A stretch of DNA of 64,000 bases from JAMXLO01 sp963832895 (GCA_963832895.1 CAWHVQ010000004.1:62001-126000), one strand, 5' to 3'; counted from the stretch's first letter, positions 52,030 through 61,105 are shown. Numbers and translations: made by a program. Notes: generated by a model from the letters alone, not told the origin.

Positions 52030-52761
52030 CTACACCGTGGCACCGCCATCGATCGCAATCTCGGCGCCGGTGATGTAGCCGCTCTCGTCGGAGAGCAGGA
52101 ACAACACGAGGTGCGCAACCTCACCGGCGGTCCCCATGCGTTTCATCGGCACCAGTTGCAGCCGCTGCTGGTTCTGTTCCGCGGTGCGGACCTTCAGCAT
52201 CTCGGTGTCGATCGGACCGGGATGCACGGAGTTCACCCGGATCCTGCGCGGCGCCAGGTCGACGGCGGCTGCCTTGGTCATGCCACGTAACGCCCACTTG
52301 GTCGCGCTGTACGCGATCGCGCCGGGCGATCCACGGAGGCCGGCAACGGACGATATATTGGCGATCGAGCCGCCGCCCGACCGCTCCATTGCCGGCACCA
52401 CAGCCTTCATGCCGAGAAAGCAACCGAGCTGATTGACACGCATGTGGCGCTCGAACAGTTCGGCGTCGGTTTCCATCAGGCTGCGCGGCTGAAAGATGCC
52501 GGCATTGTTGACCAGGCCATGCAGGCCGCCCAACTTCTCGGCGGCATCTACCGCCGTCTGCCAGTCTGCTTCCTGCGTCACATCCTGCCGCACGAAAACT
52601 GCAGCACTGCCGAGTTCAGATGCAAGTCGACGACCTTCGGACTCAAGCACGTCGCCGATCACGACGCGCGCTCCTTCCGCGGAGAACAAGCGCGCTTCGG
52701 CCGCTCCCTGTCCGCGAGCTCCGCCGCTGATCAATATGACTTTCCCTTTCAGGCGTTCCAT
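52030..52761 (-). CDS. SDR-family oxidoreductase
   Basis: A 243-aa classical short-chain dehydrogenase. The cofactor loop is SGGARGQGAAEARLFSAEG, then GDVLES (an Asp at the end of strand 2 favours NAD), NNAG, the SSVAG Ser block, YSATKWAL with the catalytic Tyr/Lys, and the closing ITGAEIAIDGGATV. The GARGQG loop and GD are typical of 3-alpha/20-beta-hydroxysteroid-type SDRs. The ATG at 52761 has GGAGGAAA with 5 nt spacing; the ATG 15 bp upstream is not preceded by one. The substrate is unknown. Confidence 0.87.
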   Translation of the reverse strand: MERLKGKVILISGGARGQGAAEARLFSAEGARVVIGDVLESEGRRLASELGSAAVFVRQDVTQEADWQTAVDAAEKLGGLHGLVNNAGIFQPRSLMETDAELFERHMRVNQLGCFLGMKAVVPAMERSGGGSIANISSVAGLRGSPGAIAYSATKWALRGMTKAAAVDLAPRRIRVNSVHPGPIDTEMLKVRTAEQNQQRLQLVPMKRMGTAGEVAHLVLFLLSDESGYITGAEIAIDGGATV

Positions 52762-53018
52762 GCGTTTCCTCCTCATCGAGTGGCCGCGCGGCCGGCATCG
52801 AGAACCGAAGACCCGGCTTCAGGTGCCTCGCGGCAGACATCAGTTCAACACGGAGAAGGCAAAGCGAGAACCACCCCGGCAGCAGGTCGGACCTACTCCG
52901 CAATGAAAAAGCCGGGCGCAAGCGAGGCGGAACAACTCCCCGGCAGGCTGGAACCGGCCGCGCAGGCAATCGTTCGACCTGGATACGTTGAATCGGGCCG
53001 GGGATTGGCGGTGCAGAA

Positions 53019-53213
53019 ATGCAGGAAACAGCAAAAAACCCGTCAATGATGAGGAAGTTGGCCGCCCACTGGCGCCGGGTGGCTCAACTGGTGACCGACG
53101 CGTTCGTGGAGAAGGCCCTATGCGCCCGCGCCAGCGACCTGGAAGTGCAGGCCGAGGAGATCGAACGACGCGCGAGGTCAGCAGACAAGTCGCGTCCGAC
53201 GAAGGCTGGATGA
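53019..53213 (+). CDS. Small hypothetical protein
   Basis: A 64-aa basic, mainly helical frame: MMRKLAAHWRRVAQLVTDAF, then ALCARASDLEVQAEEIERRA. The pattern resembles small alphaproteobacterial proteins built of two amphipathic helices. The start could be 53019, 53046 or 53049; none has a strong ribosome binding site. No family or function is recognised. It lies in an otherwise empty region before the ku genes. Confidence 0.45.
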   Translation: MQETAKNPSMMRKLAAHWRRVAQLVTDAFVEKALCARASDLEVQAEEIERRARSADKSRPTKAG

Positions 53214-53405
53214 GCAGCGAGCGCCGGAATCCGCCATTATCACACCATTGTGCGCGGACCCGCCGGGGCCGGGCTTCTCCGAAGCAAGAGTTTGGCGAGT
53301 CAAGGCGTTTATGGCCACAACTTGATATACATTGGCAGAACGAGTCGCGCGCCGCTCTCGTTGCAATGTCTTCCCAGCCCGGGTGACTTTGCCCAAAGTC
53401 GGTGA

Positions 53406-53687
53406 ATGCACAACCAAAATGTTGTTCCTGATAAGTTCACTTTGAGCGGCGACCAACTGGATCGCCTCCGGCAGGCCCTGAAGGTCGCCGGGCATCAGGC
53501 CCGGGTCGCGCAGCATGGCGGCTACGGCCGCAATCTCGAGGATACACTGGCCGAGATCGAGGAAACGATCGGCGCCCAACTCGCCCGGATCGAAACGGCG
53601 CTCGATGACGACAAGGCTGAAGCCGAGGATACCGCCGAGGCACTGCGTGCGCGGCGGTCCTGGTTCCCGCGCTACCGGGCGGCCTAG
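53406..53687 (+). CDS. Hypothetical protein upstream of ku
   Basis: A 93-aa mostly helical protein: LSGDQLDRLRQALKVAG, then an acidic segment EDTLAEIEETIGAQLARIET and an acidic DDDKAEAEDTAE tail with a basic end. No family is recognised. It ends 2 bp before ku, so it is probably cotranscribed and may be connected to end-joining repair or to Ku expression; this is inference from position only. Confidence 0.55.
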   Translation: MHNQNVVPDKFTLSGDQLDRLRQALKVAGHQARVAQHGGYGRNLEDTLAEIEETIGAQLARIETALDDDKAEAEDTAEALRARRSWFPRYRAA

Positions 53688-53689
53688 CC

Positions 53690-54568
53690 ATGCCAGCGCG
53701 TCCAATCTGGCGTGGTCATCTTCGGCTGGCACTGGTGTCGTGCCCGGTCGCGCTCTGGAACGCCAAGCACGATCGCGCGGCGATCAGGTTCAACATGATC
53801 AATCCAAAGACCGGACATCGGATCAAGATGATGACGGTGGATTCCGATACCGAAGAGGAAGTGCAGCGGCGCGACACGGTGAAGGGCTACGAGTTCCGGA
53901 AGGGCCAGTACCTGCTGCTGGAAGACACGGACTTCGAGAGCGTCAAGGTCGAGAGTTCCTCCGTGATGGCGATCGACAAGTTCGTCGAGGTGAATTCGAT
54001 CGACCCGATCTACTACGCCGGGAGCTACTACCTGGCCCCAGACGGTGACGCCGGGCGCGACGTCTACGCCGTGCTTCTGGAATCCATCGCCGAGACCGGA
54101 CGCATTGCGCTGGCGCGCGTCGTGATCGGGCAGCGCGAACGCACCATAGCGCTGCGCGCGATGCCCGGCGGTCTCGTTGCCCATACCCTGGACGAACAGC
54201 GCGACATCAACGATGCGCGCGCGGTCTTCGGTGACGTTTCCGACATCAAGACCGAACCCGAGATGGTGCAACTCGCCAAGCAGTTGATCGATCGCCAGAC
54301 CACGGACTACGATCCATCCGACCTTGAGGACCACTACGAGACGCGGCTACGGGCGATGATCGAGGCGAAGCTGAAGGGCGAGGGCATCGATGTGAGCGAG
54401 CCGGAAGAACCGGATCGGAGCAACGTGATCGACCTGATGGCAGCGCTGAAGAAGAGCCTGGGCGAGTCAGCCGAGACGAAGGCGGCGCCGGCGAAGAAGC
54501 CGGCCAAGGAACCCAAGGAGAAGGCAGTCGCTCGGCCTGCCGCCAAGGCGTCCCGCAAGCGCGCCTGA
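53690..54568 (+). CDS. ku: Non-homologous end-joining protein Ku
   Basis: A 292-aa bacterial Ku homodimer subunit. It opens ARPIWRGHLRLALVSCPVAL, then MINPKTGHRIKMM, the VKGYEFRKGQYLLLEDTDFE segment, and EVNSIDPIYYAGSYYLAPD, all typical of the core ring. The last 40 or so residues are Lys/Ala/Pro-rich (AKKPAKEPKEKA), a DNA-binding and LigD-recruiting tail seen in longer bacterial Ku proteins. LigD is not in this window. It binds double-strand ends; alphaproteobacteria often use it in stationary phase. Confidence 0.94.
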   Translation: MPARPIWRGHLRLALVSCPVALWNAKHDRAAIRFNMINPKTGHRIKMMTVDSDTEEEVQRRDTVKGYEFRKGQYLLLEDTDFESVKVESSSVMAIDKFVEVNSIDPIYYAGSYYLAPDGDAGRDVYAVLLESIAETGRIALARVVIGQRERTIALRAMPGGLVAHTLDEQRDINDARAVFGDVSDIKTEPEMVQLAKQLIDRQTTDYDPSDLEDHYETRLRAMIEAKLKGEGIDVSEPEEPDRSNVIDLMAALKKSLGESAETKAAPAKKPAKEPKEKAVARPAAKASRKRA

Positions 54569-54902
54569 TGCGGGGCGCCACGCTGCGCAGGAGAACCGCT
54601 TGCCAACGCATTCGTCCAAGTCTCGCGCGCATCGGGCCCTGGTCTTGCAGAACCAGGCCAGGGTCGCCGCCGAGGCCGGCGCTTCAAGTGCAGACCGGCC
54701 GGATTGCCAGTTGAAAATGCCGCTGCTCGTAGAAGTCAAACGCAACGCCGCGACGAAGTCACGGACGCGGCGAGGCCGTCAGAAGTCCGCGGGCGATCAG
54801 CCCGATCTCGGAGAGCTGTAAAAGCCGGCAGTCCGATTGCCCTGTCGGCAGGCCATCCGTATCCTCCCGTCCAAGCAAAACCGAAGAACAACGGGAGGGT
54901 TC
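54569..54902. other. Intergenic region before the liv operon
   Basis: About 330 bp between ku and the ABC binding-protein gene. One open frame of 73 codons from 54600 is basic and motif-free, and I do not accept it. The only clear signal is the GGGAGG ribosome binding site at 54892-54898 for the downstream gene. A promoter is expected here but I cannot define it. Confidence 0.5.
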
Positions 54903-56081
54903 ATGTTGCGCTCGATCACCCTGTGCGTCGGTCTCCTGGCGCTGCTTGCCGGACCTTCCGGCGCGCATGCACAGGAGACGGTGAAGATCGGCGTCATCCT
55001 GCCGCTTTCCGGACAGTTCGCCGATACCGGGGTGCAGCTCGACGACGGCATCAAGCTGTATATGCAGCAGCACGGCGACACGGCGGCCGGCAAGAAGATC
55101 GAGGTTATCCGCAAGGACGTCGGCGGCATCGCCCCCGAGGTGGCCAAGCGGCTCGCACAGGAACTGATCGTGCGCAACGGGGCGGACATCCTTGCCGGCT
55201 TCGCGCTGACGCCGAACGCCCTCGCTGCGGCGGAAGTGTCGGCGCAGGCGAAGAAGTTCATGGTGGTGATGAACGCTGCCACCTCGAGCATCACGACCAA
55301 ATCGCCGTATCTGGCGCGGACGTCGGTCACGGTGCCGGAGATCGACGAAACATTCGGCAGCTGGGCTGCCAAGAGCGGCATCAAGACGGCGTACACGCTG
55401 GTCTCCGACTATGGACCTGGATTGGACGCCGAGACCGCCTTCCAGCGCGCATTCCAGGAGGGCGGGGGCAAGATCGTGGGATCGGTGAGAATGCCCGTGG
55501 CGAATGCGGACTTCTCCGCCTTCGTGCAGCGCGCCAAGGACGCCAATCCCGAAGCCATCTTCATCTTCGTGCCCGGCGGCACACAGCCGGCCGCGATCGG
55601 CAAGGCGCTGGCCAGCCGTGGCATCACGCCCCAGAACACCAAAATCCTCGGCGGGGGCGAGATCACCTTCGAGGACGCGCTGAAGAGTATGGGCGATGAC
55701 GCCCTCGGCATCATCACGGCGTTCCATTACGACTACAACCACGCCTCGCCGCTAAACAAGGAATTCGTCGCGGCCTACAACAAAGCGTTCGGACGCAATC
55801 CCGACATCTATTCGATCGGCGGCTACGACGGCATGCGGCTGATCTACGCGGCGCTGGAGAAGACCGGCGGCAAGGCCGACGGTCAGGACCTGATCGATGC
55901 CGCCAAGGGCATGGCGTGGGAGAGCCCACGGGGCCCTATCTCGATCGATCCGGAGACGCGCGACATTGTCCAGACGGTCTATATCCGCAGGGTGGAGAAG
56001 GTGGATGGCCACCTGGTGAATGTCGAATTCGACAAGGTCGAGAACGTCAAGGACCCGCTGAAGGCGCGCATGCCGAAGTGA
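54903..56081 (+). CDS. Branched-chain amino-acid ABC transporter binding protein
   Basis: A 392-aa periplasmic binding protein of the LivJ/LivK fold, with a signal peptide (CVGLLALLAGPSGAHAQE) and the opening VKIGVILPLSGQFADTGVQL. Typical blocks include ADILAGFALTPNALAAAEV and FSIGGYDGMRL-like segments near the C-terminus (YSIGGYDGMRLIYAALEK). It captures a branched-chain amino acid, amide or similar ligand for the permease encoded downstream. The ATG at 54903 follows GGGAGG. It is the first gene of the liv-type operon. Confidence 0.9.
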   Translation: MLRSITLCVGLLALLAGPSGAHAQETVKIGVILPLSGQFADTGVQLDDGIKLYMQQHGDTAAGKKIEVIRKDVGGIAPEVAKRLAQELIVRNGADILAGFALTPNALAAAEVSAQAKKFMVVMNAATSSITTKSPYLARTSVTVPEIDETFGSWAAKSGIKTAYTLVSDYGPGLDAETAFQRAFQEGGGKIVGSVRMPVANADFSAFVQRAKDANPEAIFIFVPGGTQPAAIGKALASRGITPQNTKILGGGEITFEDALKSMGDDALGIITAFHYDYNHASPLNKEFVAAYNKAFGRNPDIYSIGGYDGMRLIYAALEKTGGKADGQDLIDAAKGMAWESPRGPISIDPETRDIVQTVYIRRVEKVDGHLVNVEFDKVENVKDPLKARMPK

Positions 56082-56091
56082 GCCCCCCGCG

Positions 56092-56130
56092 TACCCTCTC
56101 CCGCCTTTCGCGGGATCGGGTCGGGGGGAG
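56092..56130. repeat. Intergenic hairpin/repeat between binding protein and permease
   Basis: CCCTCTCCCGCCTTTCGCGG followed by GATCGGGTCGGGGGGAGG. It contains a short hairpin (CCCGC-CTTT-CGCGGG) and resembles the widespread CCCTCTCCC...GGGAGAGGG dispersed intergenic element of alphaproteobacteria, in a degenerate form. The 3' end supplies the G-rich ribosome binding site of livH. Such elements between a binding-protein gene and its permease can stabilise the upstream message. Confidence 0.55.
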
Positions 56131-56136
56131 GCGGCG

Positions 56137-56997
56137 GTGATTGCCCCAGCCTTCGGCGTCCTGTTCGACGGCTTCGCCTACGGCATGCTGCTGTTCCTGC
56201 TGTCGGTGGGGCTGTCGGTGACATTGGGCTTGATGAACTTCGTCAACCTGGCGCACGGCAGCTTCGCAATGCTCGGCGCCTATGTGACCGTGACCTTGAT
56301 GGAGCGCGGCTGGCCGTTCTTCGCAACGTTGCCGTGCGCGTTCCTGGCGGCCGCCGTGGTCAGCGTGGCGCTCGAGCGCACGCTGTTCCGCCGGCTGTAC
56401 CGCGCGAGCGATCTCCAGCAGGTGCTGCTGACGCTGGGCGTGGTGTTCGTCTCGGTGGCCGCCGCCGCGTGGTTCTACGGCACGATGCAGCAGCCGGTGC
56501 GTCTGCCGGCGTACCTGCGCAGCTATACGACCGTCATGGGGGTCAATTTCAGCACCTACAGGCTGTTCCTGATCGGGGTCGCGCTAGCAATCACCGTCCT
56601 GTTGGTCGCGACACTGGAATACACCCGATTTGGCGCTCAGGTGCGCGCCGCGGTGGACAACCAGCGCATGGCACTGGGTCTGGGCATCGACGTGGACGGC
56701 GTGTTCGCCATCACCTTCGCGCTCGGCAGCGGTCTGGCGGGCCTGGGAGGCGCGCTGGCGATCGAAATCGTCGGTCTCGACCCGAACTTCGCTTTCACCT
56801 ACCTGATCTACGTGCTGATCGTGGTTGCGGTCGGCGGGCTCGGCTCGATCCGCGGATCGCTGCTGGCGGCGATCGTGCTGGGCGTGAGCGATGCGGCCGG
56901 AAAGTACTATGTCCCCACCCTGGGCGCCTTTCTCATCTATCTGGTGATGGTCAGCCTGCTGCTGTGGCGGCCTTCGGGTCTGTTCGGGCGGCGGTAG
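56137..56997 (+). CDS. livH: Branched-chain amino-acid ABC permease LivH
   Basis: A 286-aa inner-membrane permease with about eight helices. LMNFVNLAHGSFAMLGAYV is the LivH signature near residue 28, and ALGLGIDVDGVFAITFALGS lies in the cytoplasmic coupling loop region. Together with LivM it forms the channel. The start is GTG at 56137 behind a G-rich ribosome binding site. The next liv gene in the usual order, livM, is displaced by an HtrA-type protease gene that begins about 80 bp later. Confidence 0.92.
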   Translation: MIAPAFGVLFDGFAYGMLLFLLSVGLSVTLGLMNFVNLAHGSFAMLGAYVTVTLMERGWPFFATLPCAFLAAAVVSVALERTLFRRLYRASDLQQVLLTLGVVFVSVAAAAWFYGTMQQPVRLPAYLRSYTTVMGVNFSTYRLFLIGVALAITVLLVATLEYTRFGAQVRAAVDNQRMALGLGIDVDGVFAITFALGSGLAGLGGALAIEIVGLDPNFAFTYLIYVLIVVAVGGLGSIRGSLLAAIVLGVSDAAGKYYVPTLGAFLIYLVMVSLLLWRPSGLFGRR

Positions 56998-57076
56998 TTC
57001 GCGCGGCCATGATCGTTCCTTGACAGCCGGCAATTCCCTGGTGTCATTGCCCGGAAAAGGAAGCAGGCATCATGTT

Positions 57077-58534
57077 ATGGACAGACCCCCCAGCTGCGCC
57101 TGGTGGCCGATGATCGGCGGGGCCCGTGTGAGGCTTCGGATCGGCGGCATTGTTGCTCTCATGGCAATCATGCTGTCCTGTCCAGCGACTTTCGCTGGCG
57201 CCGAGGATTTTGGCGCCAACCGGTCCGACCTGATCCGCGGCCTGCTTCCAACGGTGGTCAACATCGCCGTTCGCAAGGAAGTGCCATCCGAAGCCCGTAT
57301 GGCGAGCACCGCCGTGTCGGTTGACGCCGCGACCGACGTTTCGAAGTCGTATGTCGGCTCCGGCTTTATCATCGATCCCTCGGGACTGATCGTCACGAAC
57401 TACCATGTGGTCGAAGACGCGTATGAGATTTCAGTGACGCTGTCCGACGGCACGGTATTGCCCGGCAAGCTGCTGCACGCCTCACGAACCGCCGACCTGG
57501 CTGTCGTGCAGGTGCAGCCGGATCGCAAGCTGACGCCGGTCGAGTGGGGCGACAGCACCAAGGTGCGCGTGGGCGACCAGGTGTTTGCCATTGGCAATCC
57601 GCTGGGAATTGGCACGTCGGTCTCCGGCGGCATCGTCAGCGGGCTCAATCGCAATGTCGCGGATTCACCGTACGACGACTACATACAGACCGACGCCGCG
57701 ATCAATCACGGCAACTCCGGCGGCCCTCTGTTCGACATGGAAGGCCGAGTTATCGGCATGAACACCGCCTTGGTCTCACCGACCGACGCCTCCGCCGGTC
57801 TCGGCCTCGCCATTCCGTCCGACAGCGCACAATTCGTCGTCGGCCGACTGATGAAATATGGCTGGGTCCGCCCGGGATGGATGGGCGTGAAGGTGCAGCA
57901 GGTCACGCGGGAGTTGGCGGCGGCGATGGGAACCAAGCCCGAAGGCTCGGTCGTCGCATGGGTTATGCCCGCCAGCCCCGCCCACGAGGCAGGCATCGAG
58001 ATAGGCGATGTGATCCTGAAATACGGCGACGCCACGCCTGGCGACGAGCGCGCCCTGCTGCGCGACATCGTCAGGACGCCGGTCGGTGAGACGGTGCCGG
58101 TGGTCGTGCAGCGTGGCAGCGCCGAGCGCACCCTGCCCGTGACGATCGCCTCCTGGCCGCGCAGCCAATGGCAGGAACGCGACGCGCCGATGACGGCGCA
58201 ACGACCGAAGCTCACCATCCCGCCTGATCTCGGGCTGTCACTTTCCGCTATTCAGACGAACCAGCGCGCCAAGTTGGGTCTGGAGGACGGTTTGACTGGC
58301 GTACTGGTGAATGGCGTGCTGCCGGGCTCGGACGCCGCGCACCGCGGTGTTGGCGCAGGCGACGTTATACTCCGCGTGCAGGACAAGCCGATGGCGCAGC
58401 CGGGCGACGTGCAGCACGCGATCGGTGCAGCGCGCGGCGAAAACCGCCCGTTCGTGATGATGCTGATCCTGCCCAAGGTCCGCAAAATGCCTGGCCCGGA
58501 ATGGGTCGCCTTGCGGCTGGAGGCTGAGGGATAG
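57077..58534 (+). CDS. HtrA/DegQ-like serine protease inserted in the liv operon
   Basis: A 485-aa exported trypsin-like protease with two PDZ domains. A signal segment (GIVALMAIMLSCPATFAGAE) is followed by the catalytic His in IVTNYHVVEDAYE (near 107), Asp in RTADLAVVQ (near 137) and Ser in NHGNSGGPLFD (near 213), then PDZ1 (GWMGVKVQQVT) and PDZ2 (LEDGLTGVLVNGVLPGSD). It resembles Deg-type quality-control proteases of the periplasm. The start at 57077 is a choice among several. It lies between livH and livM on the same strand and abuts livM by 7 bp, which is not a known arrangement for liv operons. Confidence 0.85.
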   Translation: MDRPPSCAWWPMIGGARVRLRIGGIVALMAIMLSCPATFAGAEDFGANRSDLIRGLLPTVVNIAVRKEVPSEARMASTAVSVDAATDVSKSYVGSGFIIDPSGLIVTNYHVVEDAYEISVTLSDGTVLPGKLLHASRTADLAVVQVQPDRKLTPVEWGDSTKVRVGDQVFAIGNPLGIGTSVSGGIVSGLNRNVADSPYDDYIQTDAAINHGNSGGPLFDMEGRVIGMNTALVSPTDASAGLGLAIPSDSAQFVVGRLMKYGWVRPGWMGVKVQQVTRELAAAMGTKPEGSVVAWVMPASPAHEAGIEIGDVILKYGDATPGDERALLRDIVRTPVGETVPVVVQRGSAERTLPVTIASWPRSQWQERDAPMTAQRPKLTIPPDLGLSLSAIQTNQRAKLGLEDGLTGVLVNGVLPGSDAAHRGVGAGDVILRVQDKPMAQPGDVQHAIGAARGENRPFVMMLILPKVRKMPGPEWVALRLEAEG

Positions 58535-58541
58535 CGCCGCA

Positions 58542-59532
58542 TTGGCTGCCGGTCCGCATCGACACCTGGCGGCAAAGCAGCGCTGGCACCCGATCGAGGT
58601 CGCGTTTTGGCTGGCGACCTTGCTGCCCTTCGTGCTGGTACCCACCTACCTCACGTTGGCAAGCCAGATCGCGATCACCGCGATCTTTGCAGTCTCGCTC
58701 GATCTCATCATGGGCTATGCCGGGCTGGTCTCGCTCGGTCACGCGGCGTATTTCGGTCTCGGCGCCTACACCGCGGGGCTGATCGCCAAGGCCGGCTGGG
58801 GAGAACCGTTCTCCGGCTTGGTGCTCGCGGGGCTAGCGGCCGGCTTGTTCGGCTATCTCACCGGCTTCCTGGTGGTGCGCGTCCGCCACCTTGCGCTGAT
58901 CATGATCACACTCGGCATCGGCCTGCTGCTCTACGAGGTGGCGAACCGCGAGGACTGGCTCACCGGCGGCAATGACGGCCTGCAGGGCGTGACGATGTGG
59001 CCGCTGTTCGGACGGTTCGACTTCGATCTCTACGGCTACACCGCCTACGCCTACGCGCTGGCAATTCTGCTGCTGGTCGTGCTGGCGGCGCGACGCCTGG
59101 TGCACTCGCCGTTCGGACTGTCCCTGCGCGCCATCCGCGAGAACGAGCGCCGCATGCCGGCAATCGGCGCGCCGAGCCGCGCCCGGCTGCACGCTATCTA
59201 TACAATCGCCGCTACGGTCGCCGGTCTCGCCGGAGGGCTGCTTGCCCAGACCACGCAGTTCGTCTCGCTCGGGGCGCTCAGTTTCGAGCGGTCTGCGGAA
59301 CTGGTCACCATCCTGGTGATTGGCGGGACAGGACGTCTCTATGGCGGCGTCATCGGCGCCATTGTCTACCTGGTGGCGCGCGACCGGCTCTCCGGCATGA
59401 ACCCGCAGTACCTGGTATTTCTGGATCGGGCTGATGCTGATCGGCGTGGTGCTGTTCCTGCCGAACGGCGTCCTGGGCGGACTCGCCAAGGCCACGGCGA
59501 AATTTGTGCCTTCCGCAACCCCCGCCTCATGA
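58542..59532 (+). pseudogene. livM: Branched-chain amino-acid ABC permease LivM, one-base frameshift
   Basis: With one base removed next to 59411, this is a 329-aa permease with the LivM pattern: AVSLDLIMGYAGLVSLGHAA, then FGLGAYTAGLIAK, and the coupling loop SLRAIRENERRMPAIGAP. The expected end reads NPQYWYFWIGLMLIGVVLF to a TGA at 59530-59532 that overlaps the livG ATG (ATGA). As sequenced, PQYLVFLDR starts a false frame that runs into livG and creates an apparent fusion. The start is TTG at 58542. The preserved overlap indicates the shift is very recent or artefactual. Confidence 0.9.
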
Positions 59533-60284
59533 CCGTCCCGGCGCTGCGCACCACCGGCCTGCACAAGAGCTTCGGCTCACTCGTGGTGGCGCAGGACGTC
59601 GCGATATCTCTGCCGCAAGGCGCCCGCTACGCGCTGATCGGCCCGAACGGCGCCGGGAAGACCACGCTGATCAATCTGATCACCGGAACGCTGCGGCCGG
59701 ACTCCGGGCAGATCATCCTCGGCGAGGAGGAGATCACCGCGCTCGAACCACATCGCCGCGTCAAGCGAGGCCTGACGCGCACCTTCCAGATCAACACGCT
59801 GTTTCCTGATCTGGAGCCGCTCGAGGCGGTGGCTCTGGCAATCTGCGAACGCCACGGCGTCGCCGGCATCTGGTGGCGACGCCTCACGGCATACCACGAG
59901 GCGGTGGACGAGGCTTACGAGATCCTGGCATCGCTCAGGCTCGGCCATGTCTGCTATCGCACGACGCGCGAGCTTGCCTACGGCCAGCAACGGCTGCTGG
60001 AGATCGCGCTGGCGCTGGCGACGAAACCGAAGGTGCTGCTGCTCGACGAACCGGCAGCCGGCGTGCCGCGCCAGGAAGGCGGCGAACTGTTCGAGGCGAT
60101 CGCCAACCTGTCGTCCGACATCACGGTGCTGTTCATCGAGCACGACATGGAGGTGGTGTTCCGGTTCGCCAGCCGGGTCATCGTCATGGTGGGCGGACGA
60201 CTTCTCCTTGAGGGCACGCCCGCGGAGATCGCCGCTGACCCGCGTGTGCGCGAGGTCTATCTCGGTCGCTCGCGTCATGCCTGA
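59529..60284 (+). CDS. livG: Branched-chain amino-acid ABC ATPase LivG
   Basis: A 251-aa ABC ATPase. Walker A is GPNGAGKTTLINLITG; the signature region ELAYGQQRLLEIALALATKP precedes Walker B VLLLDEPAAGV. LivG has the usual longer C-terminal end, EGTPAEIAADPRVREVYLG, matching this family. It energises import with LivF. The ATG overlaps the livM stop, and its own stop overlaps the livF start by 8 bp. It is not a fusion with LivM; the continuous frame is a product of the frameshift. Confidence 0.94.
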   Translation: MTVPALRTTGLHKSFGSLVVAQDVAISLPQGARYALIGPNGAGKTTLINLITGTLRPDSGQIILGEEEITALEPHRRVKRGLTRTFQINTLFPDLEPLEAVALAICERHGVAGIWWRRLTAYHEAVDEAYEILASLRLGHVCYRTTRELAYGQQRLLEIALALATKPKVLLLDEPAAGVPRQEGGELFEAIANLSSDITVLFIEHDMEVVFRFASRVIVMVGGRLLLEGTPAEIAADPRVREVYLGRSRHA

Positions 60285-60993
60285 GACGCTGCTGGCGCTC
60301 GACGCCGTGCGTGCCGGCTATGGTGAGTCGGTTGTGATCGACGGCGTCTCGCTCGAACTGGCGGAGGGCGGCAGTCTCGCGGTGCTCGGCCGCAACGGTG
60401 TCGGCAAGACGACGCTTCTGCTCACCATCATGGGCTTCACCCGCGTCGCGTCCGGCCGCATGCGCTGGCGTGGTCGCGACATCGCCCGGATCGCGCCGCA
60501 TCGCCGGGCACGCCTGGGCATCGGCTGGGTCGCGCAGGAACGTGAGATATTTCCCTCCCTGACGGTCGAGGAAAACCTGACCGTCGCCGCGCGTCCCGGC
60601 CGATGGGATGTCTCGGCCGTATATCAACTGTTCCCGCGCCTGGCGGAGCGGCGGCGCCACATGGGAAGCCATCTGTCCGGCGGCGAGCAGCAGATGCTGG
60701 CCATCGCCCGCGCGCTGATGACCAATCCCGCACTGCTGCTGCTCGACGAGCCGCTGGAGGGACTGGCGCCGGTCATCGTCGATGAACTGGCCGAGGCCAT
60801 CGGTCGCATGATGGCGGAGGAAGGCACTGCGATCATTTTGGTCGAACAGCACACGGAGGTCGCCTTGTCGCTGGCGCGCGAGGCCGTGGTGATCGAGCGT
60901 GGCACCATCGCGCTGCGTGCGCCTACACGGTCGCTCCTGGCGGATCGGGCAAGCCTGGACCGGCTGATCGCTCCAATGCTTCCGGAGAGTTAG
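60277..60993 (+). CDS. livF: Branched-chain amino-acid ABC ATPase LivF
   Basis: A 238-aa ABC ATPase. Walker A GRNGVGKTTLLLTIMG, the FTRVASGRMRWRGRDI LivF-type segment, and the signature SGGEQQMLAIARALMTNP followed by Walker B LLLLDEPLEGLAP. LivF pairs with LivG as the second nucleotide-binding subunit. The ATG at 60277 overlaps the end of livG. It closes the operon. Confidence 0.94.
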   Translation: MPETLLALDAVRAGYGESVVIDGVSLELAEGGSLAVLGRNGVGKTTLLLTIMGFTRVASGRMRWRGRDIARIAPHRRARLGIGWVAQEREIFPSLTVEENLTVAARPGRWDVSAVYQLFPRLAERRRHMGSHLSGGEQQMLAIARALMTNPALLLLDEPLEGLAPVIVDELAEAIGRMMAEEGTAIILVEQHTEVALSLAREAVVIERGTIALRAPTRSLLADRASLDRLIAPMLPES

Positions 60994-61105
60994 CAGCCTC
61001 CTGGGCGGAGCGGGGACGGCCGGGCGACCACACAACCGGGTCCAAGGTATGGGTGCCGGGTGCCGGGTGCAGTCGTGCGGCGAACAGGCGCCAATCGCCG
61101 TTGGA

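Noticed and set aside
54600..54821. A 73-codon frame between ku and the liv operon
   Set aside because: It starts with TTG without a ribosome binding site, is basic and motif-free, and runs up to the liv leader.
58542..60284. A single 580-residue frame that looks like a LivM-LivG fusion
   Set aside because: The native LivM frame ends at 59532 with an ATGA overlap onto livG. The continuous reading exists only because of one extra base near 59411.
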